Shown here: positions 51,942-60,993 of the stretch, in pieces
Layout: each line of letters opens with the position of its first letter
Position numbering within the stretch: position 1 is the first letter of the stretch
DNA from: Acidicapsa ligni
GTDB taxonomy: Bacteria; Acidobacteriota; Terriglobia; Terriglobales; Acidobacteriaceae
Direction: 5' to 3'
DNA: 64,000 nt
Assembly: GCF_025685655.1 (NCBI RefSeq)
Contig: NZ_JAGSYG010000007.1
Location: forward strand, 225,118 to 289,117
Notes under the pieces: model-generated
The model's input: only the letters and a program-made list of their open reading frames with translations
What the model was told of the DNA's origin: nothing
Databases searched by the model: none
Translations under genes and position numbers: made by a program

Positions 51942-52358
51942 ATGATTTTGTTGACGCGGCGGGCGACCTTTTCGGCTTCTCACTACTATTGGAATCCGGA
52001 GTGGTCTGAGGAGAAGAACATAGCGGTGTTTGGGCGTTGCGCGAACCGGAATGGGCATGGACATAACTACACGCTGGAAGTAACGGTGACTGGTGAAGTC
52101 GATCCGCTGAGCGGGTTTGTTGTGGATCTGAAATGGCTCAAAGATGTGATCGAGCGTGAGGTGCTGGATGTGTACGACCATCGGCATTTGAACAAGGAAG
52201 TACCGGAGTTTGCGGTGGCGATTCCAACTACGGAAAATATCGCCATTGCGGTATGGAAGCGGCTTGAAGCGCCTGTAAAAGCAGCAGGTGGCGCACGATT
52301 GAGCAGGGTTCGGGTGTATGAGACAGACGATATTTTTGCTGAGTATCTTGGTGAATAA
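51942..52358 (+). CDS. 6-pyruvoyltetrahydropterin synthase family protein (first paralogue)
   Basis: This 138-residue T-fold protein has zinc ligands H14 (SASH), H39 and H41 (NGHGHNY) and the catalytic cysteine C33 spaced as C-x4-N-G-H-G-H. That is the spacing of the animal-type PTPS rather than the C-x3-H-G-H of E. coli QueD. PTTENIAIAVW and VRVYETDDIFAEY hold the pterin-anchoring Glu. It should act on dihydroneopterin triphosphate. It is 12 bp upstream of a second paralogue and 0.6 kb upstream of folE. GAGG lies about 10 nt before the start. Product (6-pyruvoyl or 6-carboxy pterin) is uncertain. Confidence 0.88.
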   Translation: MILLTRRATFSASHYYWNPEWSEEKNIAVFGRCANRNGHGHNYTLEVTVTGEVDPLSGFVVDLKWLKDVIEREVLDVYDHRHLNKEVPEFAVAIPTTENIAIAVWKRLEAPVKAAGGARLSRVRVYETDDIFAEYLGE

Positions 52359-52370
52359 GGCGGCAGACAG

Positions 52371-52778
52371 ATGAAGGCTTATTTTTCACGCAGGTACAGG
52401 ATTAGCGCCAGTCATCGACTGCACTCGGAGGCACTTTCGCCGGAAGAGAATCGGGCGGTTTTTGGGAAGTGCAACAATCCGCATGGCCACGGGCATAACT
52501 ACAAGATCGAGGCGACGGTGGGCGGCGAAGTCGATGCCAATACCGGCATGGTGATCAACATGGTGACGCTTGATTCGGTGATGAAGGAGCAGGTACTCGA
52601 TCGGTTCGACCATAAGAATCTCAATGATGATCCGCTGTTTGCAGAACAGGTTTCGACGACAGAGAACTTTTGCATTGCGGTGTATGAACTGCTGCAGAAG
52701 CAACTGCTACCGGCGATACTGAAGAATGTTCGGATTGAGGAGACAGAGAATAACTTCTTCGAATATTCGGGCAAATAA
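52371..52778 (+). CDS. 6-pyruvoyltetrahydropterin synthase family protein (second paralogue)
   Basis: This 135-residue paralogue has H15 (SASH), C34 in FGKCNNPHGHGHNY, zinc His40 and His42, STTENFCIAVYELL and the terminal IEETENNFFEYSG. It is as close to animal-type PTPS as its neighbour; all catalytic residues are present in both. Having two adjacent copies suggests different substrates or products, for instance one for queuosine and one for a pterin cofactor. It ends 146 bp before folE, with short tandem repeats in between. Confidence 0.88.
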   Translation: MKAYFSRRYRISASHRLHSEALSPEENRAVFGKCNNPHGHGHNYKIEATVGGEVDANTGMVINMVTLDSVMKEQVLDRFDHKNLNDDPLFAEQVSTTENFCIAVYELLQKQLLPAILKNVRIEETENNFFEYSGK

Positions 52779-52847
52779 AAGTGTGCCTTTGGCGAGGGTT
52801 TGAGCATCATTACTCAAAGTAAGCGTCCGCATGAAGGCGGCGGACGG

Positions 52848-52922
52848 AAGATAAGTCAGACGGGAAGAATAAGTCGGGCGAAGGATAAGTCAGACAAAAG
52901 ACAGGTCAGAGAAGGATAAGTC
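52848..52922 (+). repeat. Short degenerate tandem repeats upstream of folE
   Basis: About five units related to GATAAGTCAGAC run up to the folE start: AAGATAAGTCAGACGGG, AAGAATAAGTCGGGCG, AAGGATAAGTCAGACAA, ACAGGTCAGAG and AAGGATAAGTCA. A CGTCCGC/GCGGACG hairpin (52824-52846) precedes them. The last unit supplies the AAGGA of the folE ribosome site. Confidence 0.7.
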
Positions 52923-52923
52923 A

Positions 52924-53577
52924 ATGGCGCACCCCATGGTGGTAACGAAATCTTCGAAGTCAGCGAAGGCATCGCAGGAAGTTAGCACGGTGGCCGAGGC
53001 TGGGCTTGGAGATTTTTCTACGCAGGAGTTATATCGCGAACTACTCTCTCGCTTTCACGAAGACCCGAATCGCGATGGGCTATTGGCCACCCCTGGCCGC
53101 GTGGAAAAGTCGATGGCTTTTCTGACGAAGGGCTATGAGCAAAATCCCACGCAGATTTTGCGCGGGGCTTTGTTTGATGTGGACTATGACGAGATGGTCA
53201 TGGTGAAGGACATCGAGATGTACTCCCTTTGCGAACATCACATGCTGCCCTTTTGGGGCCGGGTGCATGTGGGCTATATTCCGAATGGCAAGGTAATTGG
53301 ACTGAGCAAGATTCCGCGATTGATCGATGTGTTTGCGCGCAGGCTGCAGGTGCAGGAGCGGCTTACGCGGCAGATTGCCGATTCGATACAGGAGGCGATT
53401 GAGCCTCGTGGCGTGGGCGTGGTGATCGAAGCGCGGCACATGTGCATGATGATGCGCGGAGTGGAAAAGCAACAATCGACCACGGTCACATCGGCGATGG
53501 TGGGATGCTTCCACGAGCCGCAGACACGTGGAGAGTTTTTATCGCTTGTACGGCATCCGGGCGGCAGCGGCATATAG
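52924..53577 (+). CDS. folE: GTP cyclohydrolase I
   Basis: The 217-residue protein has the FolE zinc site C103 and H106 (LCEHHMLPF) with C174 (HMCMMMRG). The flanking motifs are also present: TPGRVEKSM, GYIPNGKVIGLSKIPRLID, RLQVQERLT and STVTSAMVG. It converts GTP to 7,8-dihydroneopterin triphosphate, the substrate of PTPS enzymes and the entry to folate. Placement after two PTPS genes indicates a pterin or queuosine unit. The first 30 residues are an unconserved Ser/Lys-rich extension. AAGGATAAGTCA before the ATG is part of a tandem repeat. Confidence 0.95.
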   Translation: MAHPMVVTKSSKSAKASQEVSTVAEAGLGDFSTQELYRELLSRFHEDPNRDGLLATPGRVEKSMAFLTKGYEQNPTQILRGALFDVDYDEMVMVKDIEMYSLCEHHMLPFWGRVHVGYIPNGKVIGLSKIPRLIDVFARRLQVQERLTRQIADSIQEAIEPRGVGVVIEARHMCMMMRGVEKQQSTTVTSAMVGCFHEPQTRGEFLSLVRHPGGSGI

Positions 53578-53619
53578 CATACGGCACCTGCTTTTCTTCC
53601 AAGCAGATAGAGTAGATAT

Positions 53620-54489
53620 GTGAACGGATTATTGGTTGTTGATAAGTCGGGTGGAATGACTTCGCATGATGTGGTGAGCCGGGTTCGCCGGCTTACCGGG
53701 GAAAAATCTGTTGGACATCTGGGAACGCTTGACCCCATGGCAACTGGGGTTTTGCCGTTGCTGCTCGGGAAATATACGCGGCTGGCACAGTTCTTTTCTA
53801 CTGCTGAAAAGACATATACCGGCACGATACGATTTGGCTTTGCTACGGATACTTACGATGCCGAGGGTATCCCGGCGGGAGAGGATTCTCTGCCCTCGTT
53901 AGAGCTGGAGCAGGTGCGGTCTGCTGCATCGCGGTTTCATGGCGAAATAGAGCAGATGCCGCCTGCGTTCTCTGCCAAGAAGGTTGGCGGTGTGCCTGCC
54001 TACAAGCTGGCTCGCGAGGGAAAACCGGTCGAGCTTAAGGCAGTGAAGATCTGCATTCATCAGTTCAGCATCGATACGCTGGAGGGCAACAGCGCCAGCT
54101 TTCAGATGACGGTAAGCGCTGGAGGATATGTGCGTTCGGTGGCTCATGAACTGGGGCAGGTTTTGGGTTGTGGAGCCCATCTGACCAGTCTGCGGCGCAC
54201 GAGAGCAGGCGTGTTTGGGCTAGACCAGGCGTGGACGCTGGATGCGCTTGGCGGGCTTGGGACGGGCGTCGAGACGGCTTTGCTGCATCCGCGGAATCTG
54301 CTGGCGGAGATGCCTTGCGTGTCGGTGGATGGGATTGCGCTGGGGCGGCTGAGGAACGGGGCGCAGGTGAATCTTGCAGAGTTTTCAGATGCCGGGATGG
54401 TAAAGGTGTTTGAGGGACAGCGGGAGCTGGTGGCAATTGGAAAAAGGGTTGCCGGGACACTGTTTCAACCGATTGTGGTGATGGGTTAA
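53620..54489 (+). CDS. truB: tRNA pseudouridine(55) synthase TruB
   Basis: The 289-residue enzyme has its catalytic aspartate D38 in HLGTLDPMATGVLP, the preceding VVDKSGGMTSHDVV motif, the KTYTGTIRFGFATDTYDAEG block and the C-terminal GGYVRSVAHELG motif. A C-terminal extension of about 60 residues resembles a PUA-like tail. It isomerises U55 in the T-arm of tRNAs. The start is a GTG at 53620. It follows folE at 42 bp and may be co-transcribed. A very stable hairpin follows its stop. Confidence 0.95.
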   Translation: MNGLLVVDKSGGMTSHDVVSRVRRLTGEKSVGHLGTLDPMATGVLPLLLGKYTRLAQFFSTAEKTYTGTIRFGFATDTYDAEGIPAGEDSLPSLELEQVRSAASRFHGEIEQMPPAFSAKKVGGVPAYKLAREGKPVELKAVKICIHQFSIDTLEGNSASFQMTVSAGGYVRSVAHELGQVLGCGAHLTSLRRTRAGVFGLDQAWTLDALGGLGTGVETALLHPRNLLAEMPCVSVDGIALGRLRNGAQVNLAEFSDAGMVKVFEGQRELVAIGKRVAGTLFQPIVVMG

Positions 54490-54491
54490 GG

Positions 54492-54535
54492 GCGCCTCGG
54501 GTCAGGGTGTCTTCACCCTGACCCGAGGCGCTAAT
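54492..54535. terminator. Strong bidirectional hairpin between truB and tonB
   Basis: GCGCCTCGGGTCAGGGTG (54492-54509) and its exact complement (54514-54531) form an 18-bp perfect stem with a TCTT loop. There is only a weak T-run, but the position between convergent genes fits a shared terminator. Confidence 0.8.
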
Positions 54536-54553
54536 CTATTAAGCTACTGGTTG

Positions 54554-55615
54554 TTAATACAGCCGGAAGTTGACTAGAAAGTTGATCTGAACCGGAACTG
54601 GCTTGCCGGTTTTCTGGTCAATGGATGGCTTGAAGCGGTACTGCTTGACGGCTTCAATTGCCTTTTCATCCAGTCCCATACCCAGTGCGTGAGCTACGCG
54701 GACATTCTGGGGATTGCCCTGGGCATCGACAATCAGCGAAATCGTTACTTCACCCTCGTATTTGGCGCGACGGGCTTCGTCAGAGAACTCGGCTTCGACT
54801 GAGTAGATAACCTTGGGAGCGGTTACTCCGTTGCCGACCTGACGAATGCCTCCGCCAACATTGCCGCCTGTGCCGGGGCCGTAGCCATTACCGTTTCCAT
54901 TTCCGAGGCCGCCGTTTTTCCCATTGCCGATGCCGCCACCGGAGCCCTGACCGTTGGAGAGGACTACGTTGTTGCTTGAGTTGAGTACACCGATGTTGGG
55001 CAGGTTGGGGTTGTCGGGAAGCTTGATGTTCTTTTGAACGTCAATTGCGGCGTCAAGTGCAATTTTGGGCTTCTCAACTTGTAGAACCTGAGGCTGAAGA
55101 AGCGGTTTGGGCTCAATTTTAGGCAGGTGCCCCTTGGAGGCGCTCAGGATGTCATGGCTACCGCCGCCACCACCGCCGCCGATGTTACCGGCCTTGGGGG
55201 TCAGGGGTTTCCAGGGCGCGATGTCGACATTCGACATTTTCAGGCTGGGAGGGATGACTTTCGCGATCTGGTGGCGGAAGGCAAAGAGCACGAGGAGCAA
55301 AACTCCGATATTGATGCCAGCGGAGATGGCGATGGACAGCGGGCTGCGCTTGACCGCCATTGGGTCTGCGACAGGAATCGGCTTGCTGGTTAGTTCAAGA
55401 GGCGGCAGTTTGGTCGGAAAAAAGACATCGTGGACATTTTCAAACAGATCGGCCCAGATGGATTTTTCTTCAAAGGCTTTGCCGAGAAATGAGTCCAGCT
55501 CGTGGCCTGTTTCGGATGAAGCTGCACTGGTTTGCGAGCCGCTCCTGAAGGCAGCGTTCGCGCCCGGATTGGCTCCGGTTTCTGCTTCGGGCGGGTTGAG
55601 TAGATCATTTGCCAT
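54554..55615 (-). CDS. TonB-family energy transducer
   Basis: The 353-residue protein has an unusual cytosolic N-terminal region of about 90 residues (acidic, with FLGKAFEEKSIWADLFENVHDVFFPT), then one membrane helix (about 92-113). A Gly-rich periplasmic spacer follows, with long GG/GN runs, and the C-terminal TonB domain (YSVEAEFSDEARRAKYEGEVTISLIVDAQGNPQNVRVAHALG, FKPS). It would transmit proton-motive force to outer-membrane receptors. No receptor or ExbBD gene is adjacent. The start has GGGAGCATC upstream. Confidence 0.9.
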   Translation of the reverse strand: MANDLLNPPEAETGANPGANAAFRSGSQTSAASSETGHELDSFLGKAFEEKSIWADLFENVHDVFFPTKLPPLELTSKPIPVADPMAVKRSPLSIAISAGINIGVLLLVLFAFRHQIAKVIPPSLKMSNVDIAPWKPLTPKAGNIGGGGGGGSHDILSASKGHLPKIEPKPLLQPQVLQVEKPKIALDAAIDVQKNIKLPDNPNLPNIGVLNSSNNVVLSNGQGSGGGIGNGKNGGLGNGNGNGYGPGTGGNVGGGIRQVGNGVTAPKVIYSVEAEFSDEARRAKYEGEVTISLIVDAQGNPQNVRVAHALGMGLDEKAIEAVKQYRFKPSIDQKTGKPVPVQINFLVNFRLY

Positions 55616-55966
55616 AGATGCTCCCGGTTCCCATCTCCCCGGTTTGTTCTAAACGGTTCTCATTTCCGATGACGTTTGTGGGCAATAGGATGTTTCCACC
55701 CACCGAAAAGAACCCATCCAGATATTATGCGTGAGCGGTGGCGTTACTGTCTCTCCCGCATCGCGAAGCTGTTTTGTATTTCGAGGTATCTGGTATGGTT
55801 CCTGTGATTTTAGCGTCATTTCATGATTCCTGGCCCGAAGCGAGACTTCGACAATGACTTCTCTTTCACAATAGACGGTACGCACGTGAGGTAGTTACCG
55901 GATTTTTCTTCAATAGGCCGTTTACACTGGATAGTGGTCATTACAGAATCAACAACGGGAGCACGA
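55616..55966. other. Intergenic region between tonB-like gene and ileS
   Basis: No gene, tRNA or T-box signature was recognised in these 351 bp. It should hold the divergent promoters of the TonB protein and ileS. A 20-codon frame near 55797 has no support. Confidence 0.4.
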
Positions 55967-58867
55967 ATGTCTGCAGTACCAGAGCTAAAGTCAACACTGA
56001 CATTGCCGAAAACGGATTTTCCCATGAAGGCGAATCTGCCCCAGAACGAGCCGCTGCGACTGGCGCGCTGGGCAGAGATGGATATTTACGGACAATTGCG
56101 CAAGGCTGCGGCGGGGCGGCCCAGCTATCTGCTGCATGACGGGCCTCCTTATGCGAACGGACCACTGCACCTGGGACATGCTCTGAACAAGGGCTTGAAG
56201 GATTTTGTGGTGAAGTCGAAGACGATGGCGGGCTTCGATTCGCCGTATGTGCCGGGTTACGATTGCCACGGGTTGCCGATTGAAATCAAGGTGGATGAGC
56301 AGCTTGGCCGCAAAAAGCTGGAGATGCCTGCTCCCGCCGTGTTGGAGGCCTGCCGTGCGTATGCGCAGAAGTATGTCGATCTGCAAACTTCGCAGTTTGA
56401 GCGGCTAGGCGTGTTTGGACGGTGGAACGATCCCTACAAGACGATGTCCCGCAGTTACGAGGCGCGGACGCTTGAGGCGTTCTATGGCTTTTTAGAGAAA
56501 GACTTTGTTTACAGGGGTTTAAAGCCGGTTTACTGGTGCATCCATGACCGGACGGCGTTGGCGGATGCGGAGATCGAGTACGAGCAGCATACGAGTCCCT
56601 CGGTGTATGTGCGGTATCGGCTGACCTCAGATGTTGCGGCGTTTGGGCACGAGGCTGAGGCCGCCCTGAAAGGCCGCGAGGTCTACACGATCATCTGGAC
56701 GACGACTCCGTGGACGCTGCCGGCGTCGCTGGCAGTGGCTTTTCATCCAAATTTTGAATACGTGGCCTTAGCAGCCGGGCAGGATGCGGATGCTCCGGTT
56801 TACATTGTTGCAGCGGAGTTGGCTGCGAGTGTGGCTACGGCCTGCAAGCTGGCGGAGCCGACGGTACTGGCCCGTTTTCCGGGTGCGCGGTTGGATCGGG
56901 CTACATTTCAGCATCCGTTTCTTGAGCGCACAATCCTGGGTGTCAATGCCGATTATGTGACGGCGGACCAGGGTACAGGCGCGGTGCATACGGCTCCTTC
57001 GCATGGTGTGGATGACTTTTATACCGGCGTGCGATATGGGCTGGATGCGACGACACGAGTGGATGCGGCGGGGGTTATCCATCTGGATACCTCGGTTTGG
57101 TCCGGGGCGGAATTGCCTGCCTTTGACGGGAAGAAAGTCTTTGCGGCGAATCCTCTGATCATCGAATTGCTGAAGGAGCGCGGAGCCTTGATGGGGCGTG
57201 AGGATATTCATCACTCCTATCCGCATTGCTGGCGTTGCCATAATCCGGTGATTTTCAGGGCTACGGAGCAGTGGTTTATCGGGCTGGAAACGCCGGTGCT
57301 GCGCGAGGATGGTTCGGACACGACGTTTCGGCAGTTGACGATTGAGAAGATCGGCGAGGTGAAGTGGGATCCGGCGTGGGGTCAGGAGCGGATCACCAAC
57401 ATGATCGCCACTCGGCCGGACTGGTGCATTTCGCGGCAGAGAATCTGGGGCGTGCCGATTGCGGTCTTTCTGTGTACGAAGTGCCATGAGCCGATTCGGG
57501 ATGCGGCGCTGAACAAGCGAATTGTGACCCTGTTTGAGGATCACGGCGCGGAGGCCTGGCATACGACTTCGGTCGAGGATCTGCTGGGGGCTGGGCGAGC
57601 TTGCGCGAAGTGCGGATGCACTGAATTTCAGAAGGAAATGGACATTTTGGACGTGTGGTTCGACTCGGGAACGAGCTGGTTTGCTGTGGCCGAGTCGGAT
57701 CGCGAGTTGAAGGCTGCTTATGATCGTCCAGATAGAACGGTGTTGTATCTCGAAGGCGGGGATCAGCATCGTGGATGGTTCCACTCTTCGCTGCTGACTT
57801 CGGTGGCGCTGCGAGGGCGCGCTCCTTATACGAATGTGGCGACTGCTGGATGGACGCTGGATGAGTTGGGCCGGGCGATGTCGAAGTCGCTGGGCAACGG
57901 AGTCGATCCGGTGGCCGTGGCAGGGCAGATGGGCGGCGAGATCGTGCGGCTGTGGGTGGCTTCGATCGATTTTCGCGAAGACATGGCGGCGAGCGACAAC
58001 CTGATGAAGCGGTGCGCGGAGATTTATCGCAAACTCCGCAATACGTTTCGCTTTTTGCTGGGGAATTTGAATGGGTTTGAGCCCCTGGAGCATGGGGTTG
58101 CGTTCGATGATCTGGAGCCCCTGGATCGATACATGCTGGCCAAGACTCGTGACCTCGCGGCGAAAGTTCTGGACTGGTACGAGCGGTTTGAATTTCACCG
58201 GATTTATCACGCGGTGAATGAGTTTGCGATTGCGGATTTGAGCGCGTTTTATCTGGATGTTTTGAAGGACCGGATGTACACGTTTGCTCCTTCTTCGCAG
58301 GCGCGTAGATCGGCGCAGACCGTGTTGTGGAAGATTACAGAGGCATTGGTGCGGTTGCTGGCTCCGATCCTGAGCTTTACGGCGGATGAGGTCTGGGGTT
58401 ATCTGCCTAAGGTCGATGGCCGTGAGGCGAGTGTGCATTTGGCACTCTTCCCTGCCCTTGACTCGATTTATCCGGAAGACTCTGCTGCTTTGCTGGCGGA
58501 GTGGAAACATATTTTTGCGGTGCGCGACGCGGCCATGCTGGTGCTTGAAGAGGCACGGCAGGAGAAGCGCATTGGCAAGGGCCTGGAGGCGGATGTCGAG
58601 ATTCAGGCTACGGGCGATTTGCTGGGCCTGCTGCAACGACATGCCGGGGGATTAAAAGAGATTTTGAATGTCTCGGGGGTAAGAGTGCTTGAGGGCCCGG
58701 CGCTATCGGTTGCTGCTCTGCCTGCTTCTGGCACGAAGTGCAGCCGGTGCTGGAATTTCATGCCGGTCGTGGATAACTATGGAGTGTGGGAGAGCGTCTG
58801 CACGCGCTGCTCCGAAGCTCTGACTGCGATGGGTGTTGAGCCGCCTGCGGCTGAGGTGAACGCGTGA
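55967..58867 (+). CDS. ileS: Isoleucyl-tRNA synthetase
   Basis: This class I synthetase of about 966 residues has the HIGH-type motif PLHLGHALNKG, the editing domain with TTTPWTLPASLAVAF, the KMSKS-type AMSKSLGNGVDP, and a C-terminal zinc finger (CSRCWNF and CTRC). It charges tRNA-Ile and edits valine. The ATG at 55967 has GGGAG about 5 nt upstream and is preferred over 55934. Domain order and length match the bacterial IleS with zinc site. The stop overlaps the lspA start (4 bp), the classic ileS-lspA pairing. Confidence 0.97.
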   Translation: MSAVPELKSTLTLPKTDFPMKANLPQNEPLRLARWAEMDIYGQLRKAAAGRPSYLLHDGPPYANGPLHLGHALNKGLKDFVVKSKTMAGFDSPYVPGYDCHGLPIEIKVDEQLGRKKLEMPAPAVLEACRAYAQKYVDLQTSQFERLGVFGRWNDPYKTMSRSYEARTLEAFYGFLEKDFVYRGLKPVYWCIHDRTALADAEIEYEQHTSPSVYVRYRLTSDVAAFGHEAEAALKGREVYTIIWTTTPWTLPASLAVAFHPNFEYVALAAGQDADAPVYIVAAELAASVATACKLAEPTVLARFPGARLDRATFQHPFLERTILGVNADYVTADQGTGAVHTAPSHGVDDFYTGVRYGLDATTRVDAAGVIHLDTSVWSGAELPAFDGKKVFAANPLIIELLKERGALMGREDIHHSYPHCWRCHNPVIFRATEQWFIGLETPVLREDGSDTTFRQLTIEKIGEVKWDPAWGQERITNMIATRPDWCISRQRIWGVPIAVFLCTKCHEPIRDAALNKRIVTLFEDHGAEAWHTTSVEDLLGAGRACAKCGCTEFQKEMDILDVWFDSGTSWFAVAESDRELKAAYDRPDRTVLYLEGGDQHRGWFHSSLLTSVALRGRAPYTNVATAGWTLDELGRAMSKSLGNGVDPVAVAGQMGGEIVRLWVASIDFREDMAASDNLMKRCAEIYRKLRNTFRFLLGNLNGFEPLEHGVAFDDLEPLDRYMLAKTRDLAAKVLDWYERFEFHRIYHAVNEFAIADLSAFYLDVLKDRMYTFAPSSQARRSAQTVLWKITEALVRLLAPILSFTADEVWGYLPKVDGREASVHLALFPALDSIYPEDSAALLAEWKHIFAVRDAAMLVLEEARQEKRIGKGLEADVEIQATGDLLGLLQRHAGGLKEILNVSGVRVLEGPALSVAALPASGTKCSRCWNFMPVVDNYGVWESVCTRCSEALTAMGVEPPAAEVNA

Positions 58868-59376
58868 GTCAAACGAGAGGATCGCGACTTCCCTGGCTGC
58901 TGCTGATCTCGGTGATTGTCGTTGCGTTGGATCGCTGGAGCAAGGAGTGGATTGTGCGTCATCTGGAGATTGGCCAGGCGATCACGGTGATTCCACGGGT
59001 GTTTCGAATCACGCATGTGCTCAATGACGGCGCGGCTTTTTCGTTGTTCGCAGATTCGGCTTCGCCGGAGCATGTGCGGTGGGGGTTGATCGCATTTTCG
59101 GTCGTGGCGTCGTTTGCTGTTTTGATTGCGCTGATTCGGATAGGCACGCGTTTCAGCACGACCACGTTGGCGTTGGCGCTGGTGCTGGGCGGAGCGGCGG
59201 GCAATGTTTATGACCGCATCCGTTTTGCTTCGGTCGTGGATTTTCTCGAGGTGCATATCATTCACTACCACTGGCCCGATTTCAATGTGGCTGACTCTGC
59301 AATTGTGGTGGGGGCATGTTTGCTACTGCTTGATTCAATCCTGCCGAAGAAGGCAGCGGTTACGCATCTGGGCTGA
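58864..59376 (+). CDS. lspA: Lipoprotein signal peptidase (signal peptidase II)
   Basis: The 170-residue inner-membrane aspartic protease has four hydrophobic helices. The catalytic aspartates are D117 (AAGNVYDRI) and D144 (FNVADS). VALDRWSKEWI and NDGAAFSLF are further family blocks. It cleaves the signal of prolipoproteins after lipidation, such as the HlyD and TlpA-type lipoproteins of this window. The GTG start overlaps ileS by 4 bp, so it is co-translated with it. Confidence 0.95.
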   Translation: MSQTRGSRLPWLLLISVIVVALDRWSKEWIVRHLEIGQAITVIPRVFRITHVLNDGAAFSLFADSASPEHVRWGLIAFSVVASFAVLIALIRIGTRFSTTTLALALVLGGAAGNVYDRIRFASVVDFLEVHIIHYHWPDFNVADSAIVVGACLLLLDSILPKKAAVTHLG

Positions 59377-59514
59377 GCAGTGGCTATGATTGGTAATGCG
59401 ATTGAGATGCCGATTGGCACCGCTGATTGGCATTGCTTTACAGGTTGAATGTGGGATGAAACATTCACAGAATGCTTGCTCATGGTTGCTCGGCATGTTA
59501 ACTTCCGATCAACC

Positions 59515-60837
59515 ATGAATCTTCAACGCGCTGTTTTGCTCCTATGCTGTTACCTTGTGTGTGCTTCGTACGTTCAAGCTCAGAACTCTAAACCTACCGC
59601 TGCAATCCTCGCTGGAAAATTGATTGATGTGCGCACTGGCGATGTGAAAAGCCATGCCTACATCCTGCTTACCGGTGACAGAGTACTTTCCATTTCAGAT
59701 AAGGCTCCTGGCGGCGTGCCGGTAACGGATCTCTCTGCCTATACGGTATTGCCAGGACTGATCGATGCTCATGGGCATATTCTCTCTGACCCTACAAGCC
59801 AATCTGCTGCCACTGAATTGCGGGAGACTTACGCGCAGGCGACGTTGTGGGGTGTCTACAACCTGAGGCTCTGGCTGGACCATGGGTTCACCGCTGTTCG
59901 CGATGCCTGCGAAGGGCCGACTGATTATCCGCAATTTGCGCTACGGGATTCGGTGACACGAGGGATGATCCAGGGGCCACGTATCTCCGCTGCAGGAAGC
60001 TGCATTTCACTGACGGGCGGCCATGGCGATGGATTCCCATTCTCGCCTGATCTTGGGTTGCCAAGGGGCGCAAATATCGCGGATACGCCGGATGAAATTG
60101 CGCGCGTGGTTCGACGGGACATCAAGTATGGCGCGGACTGGATCAAGTTGATGGCTACCGGTGGCGTGATGGATCCTATCTCGGATTATCACGTGGAGGA
60201 GCTGAGTGAGGCGCAGATGGCGATGGCTGTCGAGGTGGCGCATCGCGCAGGCAAGAAGGTGATGGCGCACGCTGAGGGTACGACAGGCATCAAGGCTGCG
60301 GTGCGGGCCGGTGTGGACTCCATTGAGCATGGAACGATGCTGGATGAAGAAGGCGCGAAGCTGATGGAAGAGCACGGAACATGGCTGGTACCGACGCTTT
60401 ATTGCTTCCAGCACGATATGGAAACGGGATTGTCAAAGGGACGCGAGCCGGAGTCATTTGCCAAGGGGCAGGAGATTCTGGCGGCGCAGGGACCGGCATT
60501 CAAACTAGCATTGGCGCACCACCTCAAGATTGCTTATGGCGTGGATGACAGCGATGTGGATGAGTCTGTTTCGCGGGAGTTTGGCGCGCTGGTGGCAGGT
60601 GGCATGACAACCCTGGGAGCACTGCAGGCAGCGACGATCAATGCGGCGACTCTGCTGGGCAAGGATAAGGAATTTGGATCCATTGAACCTGGACATTACG
60701 CAGACATCATTGCTGTTTCCGGCGATCCTCTGGCAGACATCAAGGTGATGTATGACGTGAAGTTTGTGATGAAGGGTGGAAAGATTATCAAGGACCCAGC
60801 TCATCCTGACCGAAATGTAGTTGCGCGCATCCACTAG
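59515..60837 (+). CDS. Secreted amidohydrolase (imidazolonepropionase-like / Xaa-Pro dipeptidase type)
   Basis: This protein of about 440 residues has a signal peptide (RAVLLLCCYLVCASYVQA-Q) and an amidohydrolase barrel. The metal motif HxH is in GLIDAHGHIL, the carboxylated Lys is in IKLMATGG, and the later His ligands are in VMAHAEG and SIEHGTML. The usual final GTDA segment reads YGVDDSD here. The C-terminal composite sandwich (GSIEPGHYADIIAVSGDPL) is typical. It probably hydrolyses amide or cyclic substrates such as peptides in the periplasm. The ATG at 59515 was chosen because the signal peptide begins there; the ribosome site is weak. Confidence 0.88.
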   Translation: MNLQRAVLLLCCYLVCASYVQAQNSKPTAAILAGKLIDVRTGDVKSHAYILLTGDRVLSISDKAPGGVPVTDLSAYTVLPGLIDAHGHILSDPTSQSAATELRETYAQATLWGVYNLRLWLDHGFTAVRDACEGPTDYPQFALRDSVTRGMIQGPRISAAGSCISLTGGHGDGFPFSPDLGLPRGANIADTPDEIARVVRRDIKYGADWIKLMATGGVMDPISDYHVEELSEAQMAMAVEVAHRAGKKVMAHAEGTTGIKAAVRAGVDSIEHGTMLDEEGAKLMEEHGTWLVPTLYCFQHDMETGLSKGREPESFAKGQEILAAQGPAFKLALAHHLKIAYGVDDSDVDESVSREFGALVAGGMTTLGALQAATINAATLLGKDKEFGSIEPGHYADIIAVSGDPLADIKVMYDVKFVMKGGKIIKDPAHPDRNVVARIH

Positions 60838-60993
60838 ACGCATAGCGACAGTCTGACTTCATTAGCATCTGTCGTGGATGTGTCCATACCTCGTAAGTAA
60901 AACCCGATAGTGATGCTTTTGTGGACTGCGTAATGGATCGTGATTGTGATATTCCTGATCTTCAGAATCCTATGATTTTGACGATGGTGGAGT

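Noticed and set aside
56768..58642. Antisense open frame of about 620 codons opposite ileS
   Set aside because: It has Arg/Gln/His-rich low-quality protein composition and lies fully inside ileS.
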